Part shown: positions 1 to 8,862 of the stretch, one piece after another
How positions within the stretch are numbered: the stretch's first letter is position 1
How the letters are laid out: each line of letters begins with the position of its first letter
From: JALNZU01 sp964463695
GTDB taxonomy: Bacteria > Bacteroidota > Bacteroidia > Bacteroidales > F082
DNA: 64,000 nucleotides
Reading direction: 5' to 3'
Assembly: GCA_964463695.1 (NCBI GenBank)
Contig: CAYXCZ010000001.1
Location: 195,676 to 259,675 of the forward strand
Notes under the pieces: model-generated
What the model saw: only the letters and a program-made list of their open reading frames with translations
What the model was told of the DNA's origin: nothing
Database searches by the model: none
Translations under genes and position numbers: made by a program

Positions 1-18
1 ACACTTTATAGATTAGCA

Positions 19-405
19 ATGGATTCTATCATCACAAAAGGGATTAAAGGGGAGCAACAGGAAACAGTGAGCGAACATTCAACCGCCCGGCACTATGGAT
101 CGGGAAATGTAGATGTTTATGCCACCCCTGCAATGATTGCCCTCATGGAAACAACCGCACTTAAAAGTATTGCAGTGTACTTACCCGATGGTCTGACGAG
201 TGTTGGCACGGAAGTTAACATAAAACACCTGAGAGCTTCAGCAGTTGGACATCATCTGCGTTGCGAAAGTCGCGTTATTGAGGTTCAAGGCCGAAAAATA
301 GTTTTTGATGTTTCTGTTTGGGACGAGGAGCTGCTGGTGGGCCATGGCACTCACACCAGAGTTGTTGTTGATAGTCAAAAGTTTATGTCACAGTTTTCAC
401 AATGA
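19..405 (+). CDS. Hotdog-fold thioesterase, FlK (fluoroacetyl-CoA thioesterase)-like
   Basis: A 128-residue single-domain hotdog protein likely to hydrolyse an acyl-CoA thioester in the cytoplasm. Thr36, Glu44 and His70 have exactly the spacing (8 and 26 residues) of the catalytic Thr42/Glu50/His76 of fluoroacetyl-CoA thioesterase FlK. The motif ATPAMIALME on the long helix is typical of this branch. Fluoroacetate metabolism is not implied: most relatives are general or detoxifying thioesterases, so the substrate is unknown. The stop codon overlaps the ATG of the next gene (ATGA), so the two are probably translationally coupled. The start lies 18 bases from the window edge and its promoter cannot be seen. 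Confidence 0.85.
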   Translation: MDSIITKGIKGEQQETVSEHSTARHYGSGNVDVYATPAMIALMETTALKSIAVYLPDGLTSVGTEVNIKHLRASAVGHHLRCESRVIEVQGRKIVFDVSVWDEELLVGHGTHTRVVVDSQKFMSQFSQ

Positions 406-791
406 AGCATACCATTTACATAGTTTTGATCTTTCTGCTTTCATTTACACTCCCTTCCTGTGAAGATGAAGTTGTGGTGGAAGATTTAAGCTGCAGCTTA
501 CAAACCATTCAGCATGATATCGACAGTGACACCATTGTTGTCACCTACAAAATCGAAGGTGAGGGTAATTATAAGGTAAGTTCGTGGACGTATCAGGGTG
601 TGCAAGGCGAAGTTACCTTGCAAAATCCGGTCATCCCATCAGAAGTCACTCTCAGCTTTTTTGGAAATGCACTACCCAGATCAAAAGCGGCCGTTACCGT
701 TGTTGAAGGTGCAGTAAAAGTAAGCTTTTCGGCAGAAGCTGCTGACTCAACCTATGTGGGTATTGACCAATGTCAGCAACAAATAAATTAA
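402..791 (+). CDS. Small lipoprotein of unknown function
   Basis: A 129-residue protein with a lysine-bearing N-terminus, a hydrophobic stretch and a lipobox-like LPSC ending around Cys20, so it is probably a lipoprotein. The following acidic residues (EDE) resemble Bacteroidota signals for lipoprotein export to the outer membrane. The mature part looks beta-rich, but I recognise no family. It overlaps the thioesterase by 4 bp and is followed by a terminator-like hairpin. Confidence 0.7.
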   Translation: MKHTIYIVLIFLLSFTLPSCEDEVVVEDLSCSLQTIQHDIDSDTIVVTYKIEGEGNYKVSSWTYQGVQGEVTLQNPVIPSEVTLSFFGNALPRSKAAVTVVEGAVKVSFSAEAADSTYVGIDQCQQQIN

Positions 792-823
792 AAAAAGAGA
801 CCGAAATAATCAGCCTCTTTTTT
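791..823. terminator. Bidirectional terminator between convergent genes
   Basis: Nine complementary bases, AAAAAAGAG and CTCTTTTTT, flank a 15-base loop with U-runs in both readings. It lies between the end of the lipoprotein gene and the end of the convergent amylase gene and could serve both. Confidence 0.6.
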
Positions 824-831
824 GAATATTT

Positions 832-3654
832 TTAGTTGATAATCAACTTCTTTGTAACGTATCTTGTTCCTGAATCAAGACGGATGAAATACAAACCTGC
901 TTCAAAACGGTCCAGATCATTCAGATTGATATGTGCCGAACCCTGAAGTAGCTTCCCTTCAAAAACTTTTTCAACGCTTTGTCCATAGGCATTCACAATT
1001 TCAACACTATAACGGCCGGCTGTTGTGATGTCTAGTTGAATCACCGCTTCATGCTGTGCAGGGTTTGGATAAACTACCATACCTGCTGCAGGACCTTCTC
1101 CGGCTTCGTCAAGTCCAACGAAATCAGGGGCATCCAGTTTTTTGCCGGTGTAAACCCTAAACTCTCCCGGATTCAGATAAATCTGAGCATTAACATCGGT
1201 AACCTCCAACGAATCGCCTCCAAAATAGTTATACCATGTTCCGGTTTTTTTAAACCCCGGAATAATATTTTTAGCCACCACATCGAAATTCGCCAAAACA
1301 GTTACTGACATATCTTCATTATTCAGATAGAGCATTTTGGTTATTGCAGTTGCATTGATAGAGAAATCTGCAGTTGTGAAAACTTCATGCGATTTCCTTA
1401 AAGCTATCAAGCTGCTGTAATAGTTATAGAGTAATTTACGGTTCCAATCCTGCTGATAGTCCCATCGCACCGGTTTTTGACTTGTGCGGCAATCATTGCT
1501 ATAAGTACCATCAGGACAATGATTTATACCAAAATCATATCCAAGTTCTCCAAATTGCCAAATCATCTTGGGACCGGGCACTAAAAGAAACATGGATGCA
1601 GCAGCAGCATTTCTTTTAACACCAATATTCAGGTTTCGGGGATTATGGGCTGAATTGCTGTTGTTTCCAAATTTAATATTCTTGTACATCTGTCGTTCTT
1701 CATCATGACTTTCCATATAACCTATGGCATGTGGATTAGTCCAACCACGTTTTACATATGAAATCCATGAAAAATCGGAATCAGCAGGATATCCCATCGT
1801 ACTCTGATTATAGGAATGTGTCAGGTTGGCCCAGATCATCATTCCATAATTAGCCAATTCCTTTTCCTCCGTATTTGGTGCAAAATGTTCAAGAATTATA
1901 TAAGCTTTATCATTAATATCCCAGATTCGGTCGGCCATACGTTTTAAAATAGCGATTCGTGTGGCATCATACGTATCATTCATGCCGGTACGGTTTGTAA
2001 AACCTTTCGTAAAGTCAAAGCGATATCCATCAACTTTAAACTCTTCGATCCAAAATGCATTTACCCTGTCGATAAAGTCCTTAGTATGAATGCTTTCATG
2101 ATTGAAATCATAACCCCAGCAATAAGGTTCATGAGGACATGTTTGATTATACCAGGGACTATTGGCAGCTGGTTGTCCGTTAGTGCCCATATACATCTGC
2201 ACCAAAGGAGAAAGACCGAAAGAATGGTTTAAAACCATATCAATAATTACCGCCATTCCCCTGCTGTGGCATTCGTCGATAAACGCCTTGTAGTCATTGA
2301 TTGTTCCATAGGCTTTGTCGGTAGCAAAGTAAAATGCAGGATTGTACCCCCAGCTGTCATTTCCTTCAAACTCGTTTATCGGCATGAGTTCGATAGCATT
2401 TACACCCAATCGTTGAAGATAGTCAAGGGTATCCTTCACGGTTTTGATACTTTCGGATGCAACAAAGTCGCGAATGTGCAATTCATAAATGATTAACTCG
2501 CCCGGAGGAGGAGGTGTAAACGCTTCATTCTGCCATACATACTCCACCTGATTGGTTTGGAAAACAGAAACAATCCCACTCGTTTTGCCTGCTGGATATG
2601 GTTTCAGGTTAGGATAATTAAAGTCAGGAATCCAATGGTCATTCCATGGATCAAGAATTTTGTGCGTATAAGGATCAGCAACACGCAACGATCCGTCAAT
2701 TAAAAACTGATACGCATATTCCTGTCCAGGAGTTAAGTTATCTAACTGAACCCAATAACGTTGCCCATCAGGACTACGTTTCATATAGTTAGAGTTATCG
2801 AGCTGCCAGTCGTTAAAATCACCAATAACAAATACGTAGTTTTTATCGGGAGCGAAAAGCGAGATAATGACACTTGATTCGCTTAAATAATTCACTCCAT
2901 CGATCACACCTGCAGGGACTGCTTCAACTGGAACTGCTGGTCTCACATAGAGCAGTACTGAATCAGACAGGGAACTCTCTGTCCCAAAGGCTGTCGCTTT
3001 AACAACAAACAGTCCTGTTTGGGTTGCTACATAATCATAATTGATTATTGATGAACTTGTTCCTGCGACATATTGATTGTTCACATACAATGCGGTTGAA
3101 TCAGCATCGATAGATGCAACATTGAAGACGATCGTTTCTCCTGATTCGGCTAATACCTGTTGGTCGGTTGGCTGAATAAAAATCACATTAAGGCCTTCTT
3201 CGTATACGGTGTAATAAATATCTCCATTCTGATCTGTTTTTCCAACCAATACTGAGCCTCCTACTGCTCCTGCACTTCGGAATACGAAAGCCATCTGTAA
3301 AATAGTTTCATTCTGAGGCACACCATAATATTCACGAATACTTGGGCCGATGTTTAAGGTGTAAAGATCGGGTGCAATGCGGGTCATTTTTGCTTTTGGC
3401 AAATTTGTTGTCCAGCCGGCAATGACATATTTCCAGTCGGAACCACTTGTACTATTGGAAGTTATAACACCGGTATGTGCATAAACGTCACCTGTAAAAC
3501 CGGCTAAACCGGCATTTCCTTCTGAGGCATCAAAAGTAATGACCACTTCATTTTGATCGGTAGGAAAAACGGGGTTGGCCGAAATGAGCTGAGCTGTAAT
3601 ATTGCTATAAAAGCCAAGCAAAATCAGCGTTGTAAGAATGATATTACGTATCAT
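832..3654 (-). CDS. Secreted GH13 alpha-amylase family protein with T9SS sorting domain
   Basis: About 940 residues. The chosen ATG gives a clean signal peptide (MIRNIILTTLILLGFYSN then ITAQ); an upstream TTG would add 22 poorly fitting residues. Order: beta-sandwich N-terminal domains; a CBM48-like segment around residues 250-350 (VIGDFNDWQ); a GH13 barrel with region I (DMVLNHS, about 470), region II with the nucleophile Asp (VDGYRFDF, about 545), the acid/base Glu (ILEH, about 588) and region IV (ESHDE, about 650). The C-terminus is a type IX secretion sorting domain beginning near VYPNPAQHEA and ending KKLIIN. It should cleave alpha-glucans at the cell surface or outside the cell. It stands alone here, 22 kb from the Sus locus that could import its products. 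Confidence 0.92.
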   Translation of the reverse strand: MIRNIILTTLILLGFYSNITAQLISANPVFPTDQNEVVITFDASEGNAGLAGFTGDVYAHTGVITSNSTSGSDWKYVIAGWTTNLPKAKMTRIAPDLYTLNIGPSIREYYGVPQNETILQMAFVFRSAGAVGGSVLVGKTDQNGDIYYTVYEEGLNVIFIQPTDQQVLAESGETIVFNVASIDADSTALYVNNQYVAGTSSSIINYDYVATQTGLFVVKATAFGTESSLSDSVLLYVRPAVPVEAVPAGVIDGVNYLSESSVIISLFAPDKNYVFVIGDFNDWQLDNSNYMKRSPDGQRYWVQLDNLTPGQEYAYQFLIDGSLRVADPYTHKILDPWNDHWIPDFNYPNLKPYPAGKTSGIVSVFQTNQVEYVWQNEAFTPPPPGELIIYELHIRDFVASESIKTVKDTLDYLQRLGVNAIELMPINEFEGNDSWGYNPAFYFATDKAYGTINDYKAFIDECHSRGMAVIIDMVLNHSFGLSPLVQMYMGTNGQPAANSPWYNQTCPHEPYCWGYDFNHESIHTKDFIDRVNAFWIEEFKVDGYRFDFTKGFTNRTGMNDTYDATRIAILKRMADRIWDINDKAYIILEHFAPNTEEKELANYGMMIWANLTHSYNQSTMGYPADSDFSWISYVKRGWTNPHAIGYMESHDEERQMYKNIKFGNNSNSAHNPRNLNIGVKRNAAAASMFLLVPGPKMIWQFGELGYDFGINHCPDGTYSNDCRTSQKPVRWDYQQDWNRKLLYNYYSSLIALRKSHEVFTTADFSINATAITKMLYLNNEDMSVTVLANFDVVAKNIIPGFKKTGTWYNYFGGDSLEVTDVNAQIYLNPGEFRVYTGKKLDAPDFVGLDEAGEGPAAGMVVYPNPAQHEAVIQLDITTAGRYSVEIVNAYGQSVEKVFEGKLLQGSAHINLNDLDRFEAGLYFIRLDSGTRYVTKKLIIN

Positions 3655-3753
3655 GGGGGATAATTTAAGTAAAGGTATCAAAGATAAGCAAGTTTCCTTT
3701 AAAAAAGGAGTAAAACTCAACTTTTAAGGGTTTTTAATTTGCAATGGGTTGCA

Positions 3754-3781
3754 ACAAAAAAAGGCAGGACGAGCCTGCCTT
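3754..3781 (-). terminator. Rho-independent terminator of the DUF2807/barrel gene
   Basis: Read on the minus strand, an 8-bp stem AAGGCAGG/CCTGCCTT with a 5-base loop is followed by a run of seven T. It starts about 25 bases after the stop codon of the neighbouring minus-strand gene. Confidence 0.85.
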
Positions 3782-3804
3782 TCCGTTAATTATATTCTTT
3801 TTTC

Positions 3805-5367
3805 CTACCATGCATTGAGCGTGATTCCCACAGAAAATGGGTAAAGCTCAGGTCCACGGTTCTTTACAAACATAGGTGTTATAGCATAGGTAGCATATAG
3901 ATTGACGATTCCCCAACCAACACGTACACTGGCGTCCAGTTTGAAAGGACTTTGCTGGAAGCTGTTGAAATCCTTAACGATATTGCGGCTAGTAGATGAA
4001 GGCGACCTCATTATTTCAGGTTGGAGGATCCCTGTCAGAGGGTCTCTAAGTTGATATTCTTTATTTGCTTCGAGGAAATAAATTTTGGTGTGAGTGCTAA
4101 ATCTCCAGCCACCAACTACCCCAACAGCGATATGTGCGCTTTCTTTTTTTCTTGTTGAGTTCGTCTGAAATTCAAGAAACAATGGTAAGGTCAGGTACGT
4201 ATTCACCAGTTTACTCTTCTTAACATTCACGCCTTCCATATAATACCCATTGAACTCATTGTTTTCGTTTACAAGCATCACATTGTTGGCAAAACGGTAG
4301 TTATTCCAGCTTAATCCGAGTCCACTCACTAAACCTACAGTTCCGCTTTTATTCAAAGGGATGTTTTGTTCGTAAAAGTTCAGGTTTACATTGATACTTT
4401 TTTCCATTCGTTGATCCAAAAATTCAAGACCATTTGAATAGCTCATATTAAAATCAGAAGTGAGTAACCCGTTGACGCCTAGTTCAACACCTGCCCAATG
4501 CCCGTTAAATTTGTGAGTTTTTTCCCGCGTGATGTTCACACTGCCCTTTTCGTCCACAACAATTCTGCGTGATCCTACAACAACAACTGTAGAATCGCCG
4601 TCGATTACCTGAACTCTTACACCTCCAACATTCACATTAACTGTATCTCCATTATCAGACTCATAGGCTTTTATAACAATAGTTTCTTCATTACCGTCCA
4701 CAGTAAGGGGCTCCTTTTCATAATTTACTTTGGCAGCACCGCTTAAACTTTGTTTGAGTTGTTTGGCAGAAATCCAGGCATCGCTTGCACCACTGGCAGA
4801 GATGTCGGTTGTTTCTGTTTCAAGTGTCTTTGATGAAAGTTTTGACGCCCCACTTAATTCACTGTTATGTGTGACTGCATAACCGCTGATACTTGCTTTG
4901 CTTGCTCCTGACAAATTAGACTCCAGAAGATCGGTTGTGATGCTTAGCGATACTTTTGCAGCTCCGCTTGCATCCAATCTAAAATGATCTGTCTGGATAT
5001 CATTTCCAGTTTCAAATGATGATGCACCTGAAGCATCAAGGGAATGAAGCATTGGCGAAGTAACAGTAGCCGAAAGTTTTGCTGCATTTTTGATATTGGA
5101 AACTGCAATGTGAAGAATGCCGTCCTTCACTTCAATCTTCACCTGATCCATCAGGTTTTCATCTGTTTCGAAATATACACGGGATTCGTCGGCCTGTGTG
5201 AATTGAACCTTTATTGCTCCACCTATATCAATACCGGTAAAAGAAGCAACTTCAAAAGTTTTTCCAGTTATGTTGCCATTTCCTGATTTCTGTGCCATTA
5301 AGGAAGTTCCTGCTGCAAAAACAACAGCGATCAAAAGTAGAAAGTGTTTTTTCATTTGTGATTTCAT
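3805..5367 (-). CDS. DUF2807 (GIN-domain) protein fused to an outer-membrane beta-barrel
   Basis: About 520 residues with a signal peptide ending near SLMAQ. Residues about 20-210 form the DUF2807 'putative auto-transporter adhesin' domain: repeats of roughly 20 residues carrying SGAS or SGAA turns (LDASGAS, LDASGAA, NLSGAS, ELSGAS, SASGAS, SLSGAA), as expected of a beta-solenoid. After a linker of about 60 residues, the rest is rich in alternating aromatic strands and ends in ..GITLNAW, like a PorT/OmpW-type outer-membrane barrel. Its role is unknown; surface adhesion or envelope sensing are guesses. The start is uncertain among three closely spaced Met codons; I chose MKSQMKKH. Confidence 0.78.
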   Translation of the reverse strand: MKSQMKKHFLLLIAVVFAAGTSLMAQKSGNGNITGKTFEVASFTGIDIGGAIKVQFTQADESRVYFETDENLMDQVKIEVKDGILHIAVSNIKNAAKLSATVTSPMLHSLDASGASSFETGNDIQTDHFRLDASGAAKVSLSITTDLLESNLSGASKASISGYAVTHNSELSGASKLSSKTLETETTDISASGASDAWISAKQLKQSLSGAAKVNYEKEPLTVDGNEETIVIKAYESDNGDTVNVNVGGVRVQVIDGDSTVVVVGSRRIVVDEKGSVNITREKTHKFNGHWAGVELGVNGLLTSDFNMSYSNGLEFLDQRMEKSINVNLNFYEQNIPLNKSGTVGLVSGLGLSWNNYRFANNVMLVNENNEFNGYYMEGVNVKKSKLVNTYLTLPLFLEFQTNSTRKKESAHIAVGVVGGWRFSTHTKIYFLEANKEYQLRDPLTGILQPEIMRSPSSTSRNIVKDFNSFQQSPFKLDASVRVGWGIVNLYATYAITPMFVKNRGPELYPFSVGITLNAW

Positions 5368-5485
5368 GATATTAATTTTTAACATTTGGTCATTTGACGC
5401 AACAGATCAAAAAAATGTTACACCAAACCAAAAATTTGTTGATTTAATTCCGTTCGGCGAATGCTACATTATAGCTTACGATTTG

Positions 5486-5493
5486 TACTTTTG
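5486..5493 (+). promoter_or_regulatory. Bacteroidota -7 promoter element for the DMT transporter
   Basis: TACTTTTG followed by C fits the phylum's TAnnTTTG(C) element. It lies 13 bases before the ATG, so the 5' leader would be very short. No clear -33 TTG was found at the usual distance. Confidence 0.5.
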
Positions 5494-5506
5494 CAAAAAG
5501 CATACT

Positions 5507-6361
5507 ATGGTTTACCTCATTTTAGCAATCCTATTTAGCACCTCTATTCTTATCCTTTTTCGTTATTTTAAAAAGTGGGAAGTAGATAACCTTCAGGCGA
5601 TTGTAGCTAATTATCTTTTGGCAGCCGTTGTTGGATATGCTGCCTATGAGGGGCCGGCATCCTTTGGTGACATAACTTCAAAATCGTGGTTGCCCATCTC
5701 TATTCTTCTGGGATTTCTTTTTATTGGTGTGTTTTTTCTTTTTGCATTATCATCACAAAAAGCCGGTGTTGCAGTCACGGCAGTAGCAAGCCGTATGTCG
5801 GTAATTATCCCTGTCATTGGTGGATTCATTCTTTTTGGAGAGTCAGCTACTTTTTTAAAAATCCTTGGCATTGCTGTAGCATTGCCAGCTTTTTACCTCA
5901 CCTTTAAAAAGGGCCCTGATCAGAAATTGAATTCACTTACGATTTTGCTACCATTATTCATTTTTTTAGGAGCAGGATCGAACGACCTGCTCATGAAATT
6001 TACCGATTTTAATTTTCTCAAGAACGATCTGTTTCTTCTTTTAGCTGTTATCTTTTTCATTTCCATGATAATAGGATTAACAATACTTGTTATTAGAATT
6101 TTAAAACAGACCGTGAAACCTAACATAAAGAGCATGTTAGCTGGCTTACTTCTTGGTCTGGTAAATTTCGCCTCTACCTATTTTATGTTCAGAAGCATGG
6201 ATTTTTTTGATAGCTCCGTAATGTTCCCTCTTATTAATATAGGAGTTGTGACTTTAGCAGCTTTTGCTGATTACACCCTTTTTGGCGAAAAACTAAGTTT
6301 GATAAATCAATCAGGGATTTTATTAGCTATCATCGCCATAATCCTTATTTCATTAGGATGA
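5507..6361 (+). CDS. DMT-superfamily (EamA-like) membrane transporter
   Basis: 284 residues with 9-10 hydrophobic segments arranged as two similar halves, typical of drug/metabolite transporters in the inner membrane. The reading frame is open much further upstream, but those codons overlap the divergent DUF2807 gene. The ATG chosen here begins directly with a membrane segment (MVYLILAILFSTSILILF) and lies just behind a -7 element. The substrate is unknown. It shares a 4-bp ATGA overlap with the next gene. Confidence 0.85.
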   Translation: MVYLILAILFSTSILILFRYFKKWEVDNLQAIVANYLLAAVVGYAAYEGPASFGDITSKSWLPISILLGFLFIGVFFLFALSSQKAGVAVTAVASRMSVIIPVIGGFILFGESATFLKILGIAVALPAFYLTFKKGPDQKLNSLTILLPLFIFLGAGSNDLLMKFTDFNFLKNDLFLLLAVIFFISMIIGLTILVIRILKQTVKPNIKSMLAGLLLGLVNFASTYFMFRSMDFFDSSVMFPLINIGVVTLAAFADYTLFGEKLSLINQSGILLAIIAIILISLG

Positions 6362-6972
6362 CAGCCAGCGACACCTATTTTATAATAAGCAGCCCTGCGG
6401 AAGGGATGTATAAAGAAAAAGGAAGCAAATTTATCTCCGTTGCCATTCCTGTTTTTTCGGAAGATGAAGTTAAAGAACAGTTGCTGAACATTCGCAAAAA
6501 ATATTTCGATGCCAGGCATCATTGTTATGCATATGTGATTGGAGCTGATAAGAAAAATTTCAGGTCAAATGATGACGGAGAGCCATCGGGCAGCGCCGGG
6601 AAACCCATCCTCAATCAAATTTATTCTGCTGAACTGACCAATATTCTTGTAGTAGTCGTACGCTATTTCGGAGGCATAAAACTGGGCGTCAGCGGATTAG
6701 TCAATGCTTACAAAACCGCAGCCCGTGAAGCACTTCAGGTAGCAACCATAGTTGAGTGCACGGTAGATGACGTGTATTCCATTCATTTTACCTATCCACT
6801 GATGAATGAAGTGATGCGTGTATTGAAAGAAGAGCTGCTTCAACCTACATTAACACGTTTTGAAATTGATTGTTATCTGGAGTTGCGGTGTCGAAAAACT
6901 CAGGTAAATCGGGTCATTGAACGATTCAATCAAATTTATGGTGTAAAGGTAAATTTTCTCTATTCTATTTAA
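6358..6972 (+). CDS. yigZ: YigZ/IMPACT family protein
   Basis: 204 residues with the IMPACT family signature (RSNDDGEPSGSAGKPIL, then VVVVRYFGGIKLGVSGL). An N-terminal UPF0029 domain is followed by a small C-terminal DUF1949-type domain. Eukaryotic IMPACT acts on GCN2 signalling; the bacterial role is unsettled, possibly RNA or ribosome associated. It overlaps the transporter gene by 4 bp and is the last gene before dnaA. Confidence 0.9.
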   Translation: MTASDTYFIISSPAEGMYKEKGSKFISVAIPVFSEDEVKEQLLNIRKKYFDARHHCYAYVIGADKKNFRSNDDGEPSGSAGKPILNQIYSAELTNILVVVVRYFGGIKLGVSGLVNAYKTAAREALQVATIVECTVDDVYSIHFTYPLMNEVMRVLKEELLQPTLTRFEIDCYLELRCRKTQVNRVIERFNQIYGVKVNFLYSI

Positions 6973-7206
6973 GATTCTGGTTTTCAACACCTACAACTCT
7001 AATAATGTTTGGCCATATATTTATGACGAATTTTTTTAAAAATCAATAGTAAAAAAACTTTTTTTTTAACTTTTTTTCATTCACTTTTGTTGAAAACTAA
7101 ATAACAAATCATTTTATATATAACGTAGTAGAAATCAGCATCTTTACTGAAATGGTTTGTTGGGCCTGTGTTAATTTTATATTAACTGATTGATTTTCAA
7201 AGTGGA
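6973..7206 (+). other. AT-rich dnaA upstream region
   Basis: 234 bases without a gene. It holds long A and T runs (7037-7081) and the 10-mer GTTTTCAACA in inverted orientation at about 6980 (+) and 7088 (-). These may be degenerate DnaA sites for dnaA autoregulation. No consensus TTATCCACA is present, so an origin cannot be claimed from sequence alone. Confidence 0.35.
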
Positions 7207-8643
7207 ATGAAGAGAAAGTATGTAGAAGTATGGGAAAACTGCTTGAATGTAATTAGGGATAACATTCATTCGCAAAGTTTCAAGACATGGTTTGAACCCA
7301 TTGTCCCCATTAAATTAGAGAACAATGTTCTGACAATTCAGGTTCCCAGTCAGTTCTTTTACGAATGGCTCGAAGAGCACTACATTGTGTTGCTCCGAAA
7401 GACGATAAAAAAAGAACTTGGTCCTGATGGCCGTCTTGAATACAGCATCATTATGGACAGTCACAATGGCCCATCAGGTCCGTTGTCGATCAGTTATCCT
7501 ACAAGCAATCATAAAGCTACTAAAAACCCCTATGTTTCTATGCCACTTGATTTAAATCGTGGCACTTCAAAAGACATTCCTAATCCCTTCATTATTCCCG
7601 GGCTGAAGAAAATCAAGGTTGAATCACAACTTGTTGAAAGTTACTCTTTCGATAATTTCATTGAAGGCGAGTGTAACCGTCTGGCACGTTCTGCTGGTTG
7701 GGCTGTTGCTGAAAATCCAGGAAAAACGGCTTTTAATCCCTTGCTCATTTTCAGCCCAACGGGTTTGGGCAAAACACATCTGGCTCATGCCATAGGTCTG
7801 CAGGTAAAAACAAATTTTCCTGACAAAACAGTATTATATGTTCAAACCGAACAGTTTATAAATCAATACATCGAGTCGGTTCGCAACAACAATCAAAATG
7901 ATTTTGTGCATTTTTATCAAATGATTGATGTATTGATTATTGATGATGTGCAGTTTCTGGCAGGAAAAGAGAAAACACAGGACATCTTTTTCCATGTGTT
8001 TAATCATTTGCATCAAAGCGGAAAACAATTAGTTATCACCAGCGACAAACCTCCGGTAGAGCTCAAAGGCTTGGAGCCAAGGCTGTTGTCACGTTTCAAA
8101 TGGGGACTTTCGGCTGATCTTCAAATGCCTGATTTAGACACACGTGTTTCAATCCTACGGCGAAAGTTATACAGCGACGGCATCACCGTTCCTGATGATG
8201 TGATCGATTACCTTGCAAACTCAATTACTTCCAGTGTCCGTGAAATGGAAGGCGCTCTTATTTCACTCATCGCACAATCATCGCTCAACAAGAAATCCAT
8301 CACCATGGATCTTGCCCGTCAGATGATCGACAAATTTGTTAAAAACACCACGAAAGAAATCAGTATCGATTACATTCAAAAAATTGTTTGCGATTATTTT
8401 GGATTACCTCTTGATCAGATTCATGCTAAAACGCGTAAGCGCGAAGTTGTTCAGGCCAGGCAAGTTGCTATGTATTTCTCAAAGAAACATACCAAATCTT
8501 CACTTGCAACCATCGGATTACAATGCGGCAATAAAGATCATGCTACTGTTTTACATGCATGCAAAACAATTGCCAATCTTATTGATACCGACAAACAATT
8601 CAGAGGCTATGCCATTGAAATTGATAAAAAAATAATTCAGTAA
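7207..8643 (+). CDS. dnaA: Chromosomal replication initiator DnaA
   Basis: 478 residues with all four domains. Domain I is at 1-85. A short linker follows. The AAA+ core has Walker A SPTGLGKTHL near 183 (the first Gly of GxxGxGKT is Ser) and Walker B VLIIDDVQFL near 240. Domain IV carries the box-binding signature CGNKDHATVLHACKTI near 440. It binds DnaA boxes and melts the origin to start replication. It is monocistronic, flanked by its own terminator and an AT-rich upstream region. No dnaN or recF follows, as is usual in this phylum. Confidence 0.97.
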   Translation: MKRKYVEVWENCLNVIRDNIHSQSFKTWFEPIVPIKLENNVLTIQVPSQFFYEWLEEHYIVLLRKTIKKELGPDGRLEYSIIMDSHNGPSGPLSISYPTSNHKATKNPYVSMPLDLNRGTSKDIPNPFIIPGLKKIKVESQLVESYSFDNFIEGECNRLARSAGWAVAENPGKTAFNPLLIFSPTGLGKTHLAHAIGLQVKTNFPDKTVLYVQTEQFINQYIESVRNNNQNDFVHFYQMIDVLIIDDVQFLAGKEKTQDIFFHVFNHLHQSGKQLVITSDKPPVELKGLEPRLLSRFKWGLSADLQMPDLDTRVSILRRKLYSDGITVPDDVIDYLANSITSSVREMEGALISLIAQSSLNKKSITMDLARQMIDKFVKNTTKEISIDYIQKIVCDYFGLPLDQIHAKTRKREVVQARQVAMYFSKKHTKSSLATIGLQCGNKDHATVLHACKTIANLIDTDKQFRGYAIEIDKKIIQ

Positions 8644-8681
8644 GGTCTTCCTTCGAAAGAAGCCAAATACTTAAAAAACTG

Positions 8682-8710
8682 AGCCTGCGATTCTTTCACA
8701 GGCTTTTTTA
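8682..8710 (+). terminator. dnaA terminator
   Basis: A six-bp stem AGCCTG/CAGGCT with an 11-base loop is followed by TTTTTT, about 40 bases after the dnaA stop. The minus-strand reading also has a T-run, so it may stop transcription arriving from either side. Confidence 0.75.
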
Positions 8711-8862
8711 TTTTCTTGAAGACAATTTCTAAGTCCATTATCAGAAACTTATTTCAAGCGAAACTGAGACTACTACAAATGTGATTGAATAATCATAAAA
8801 TACACATCAGTCAAATGTGGTTAGGAATTGTGAAAGATTAGGTGATATTTTACAACCCCTAA

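Noticed and set aside
5270..5506. N-terminal extension of the DMT transporter
   Set aside because: The open frame overlaps the divergent DUF2807 gene, and the extra residues show no membrane or domain character.
8711..8862. Gap between the dnaA terminator and thrA
   Set aside because: Checked for small RNAs and frames; no convincing structure or coding pattern was seen.
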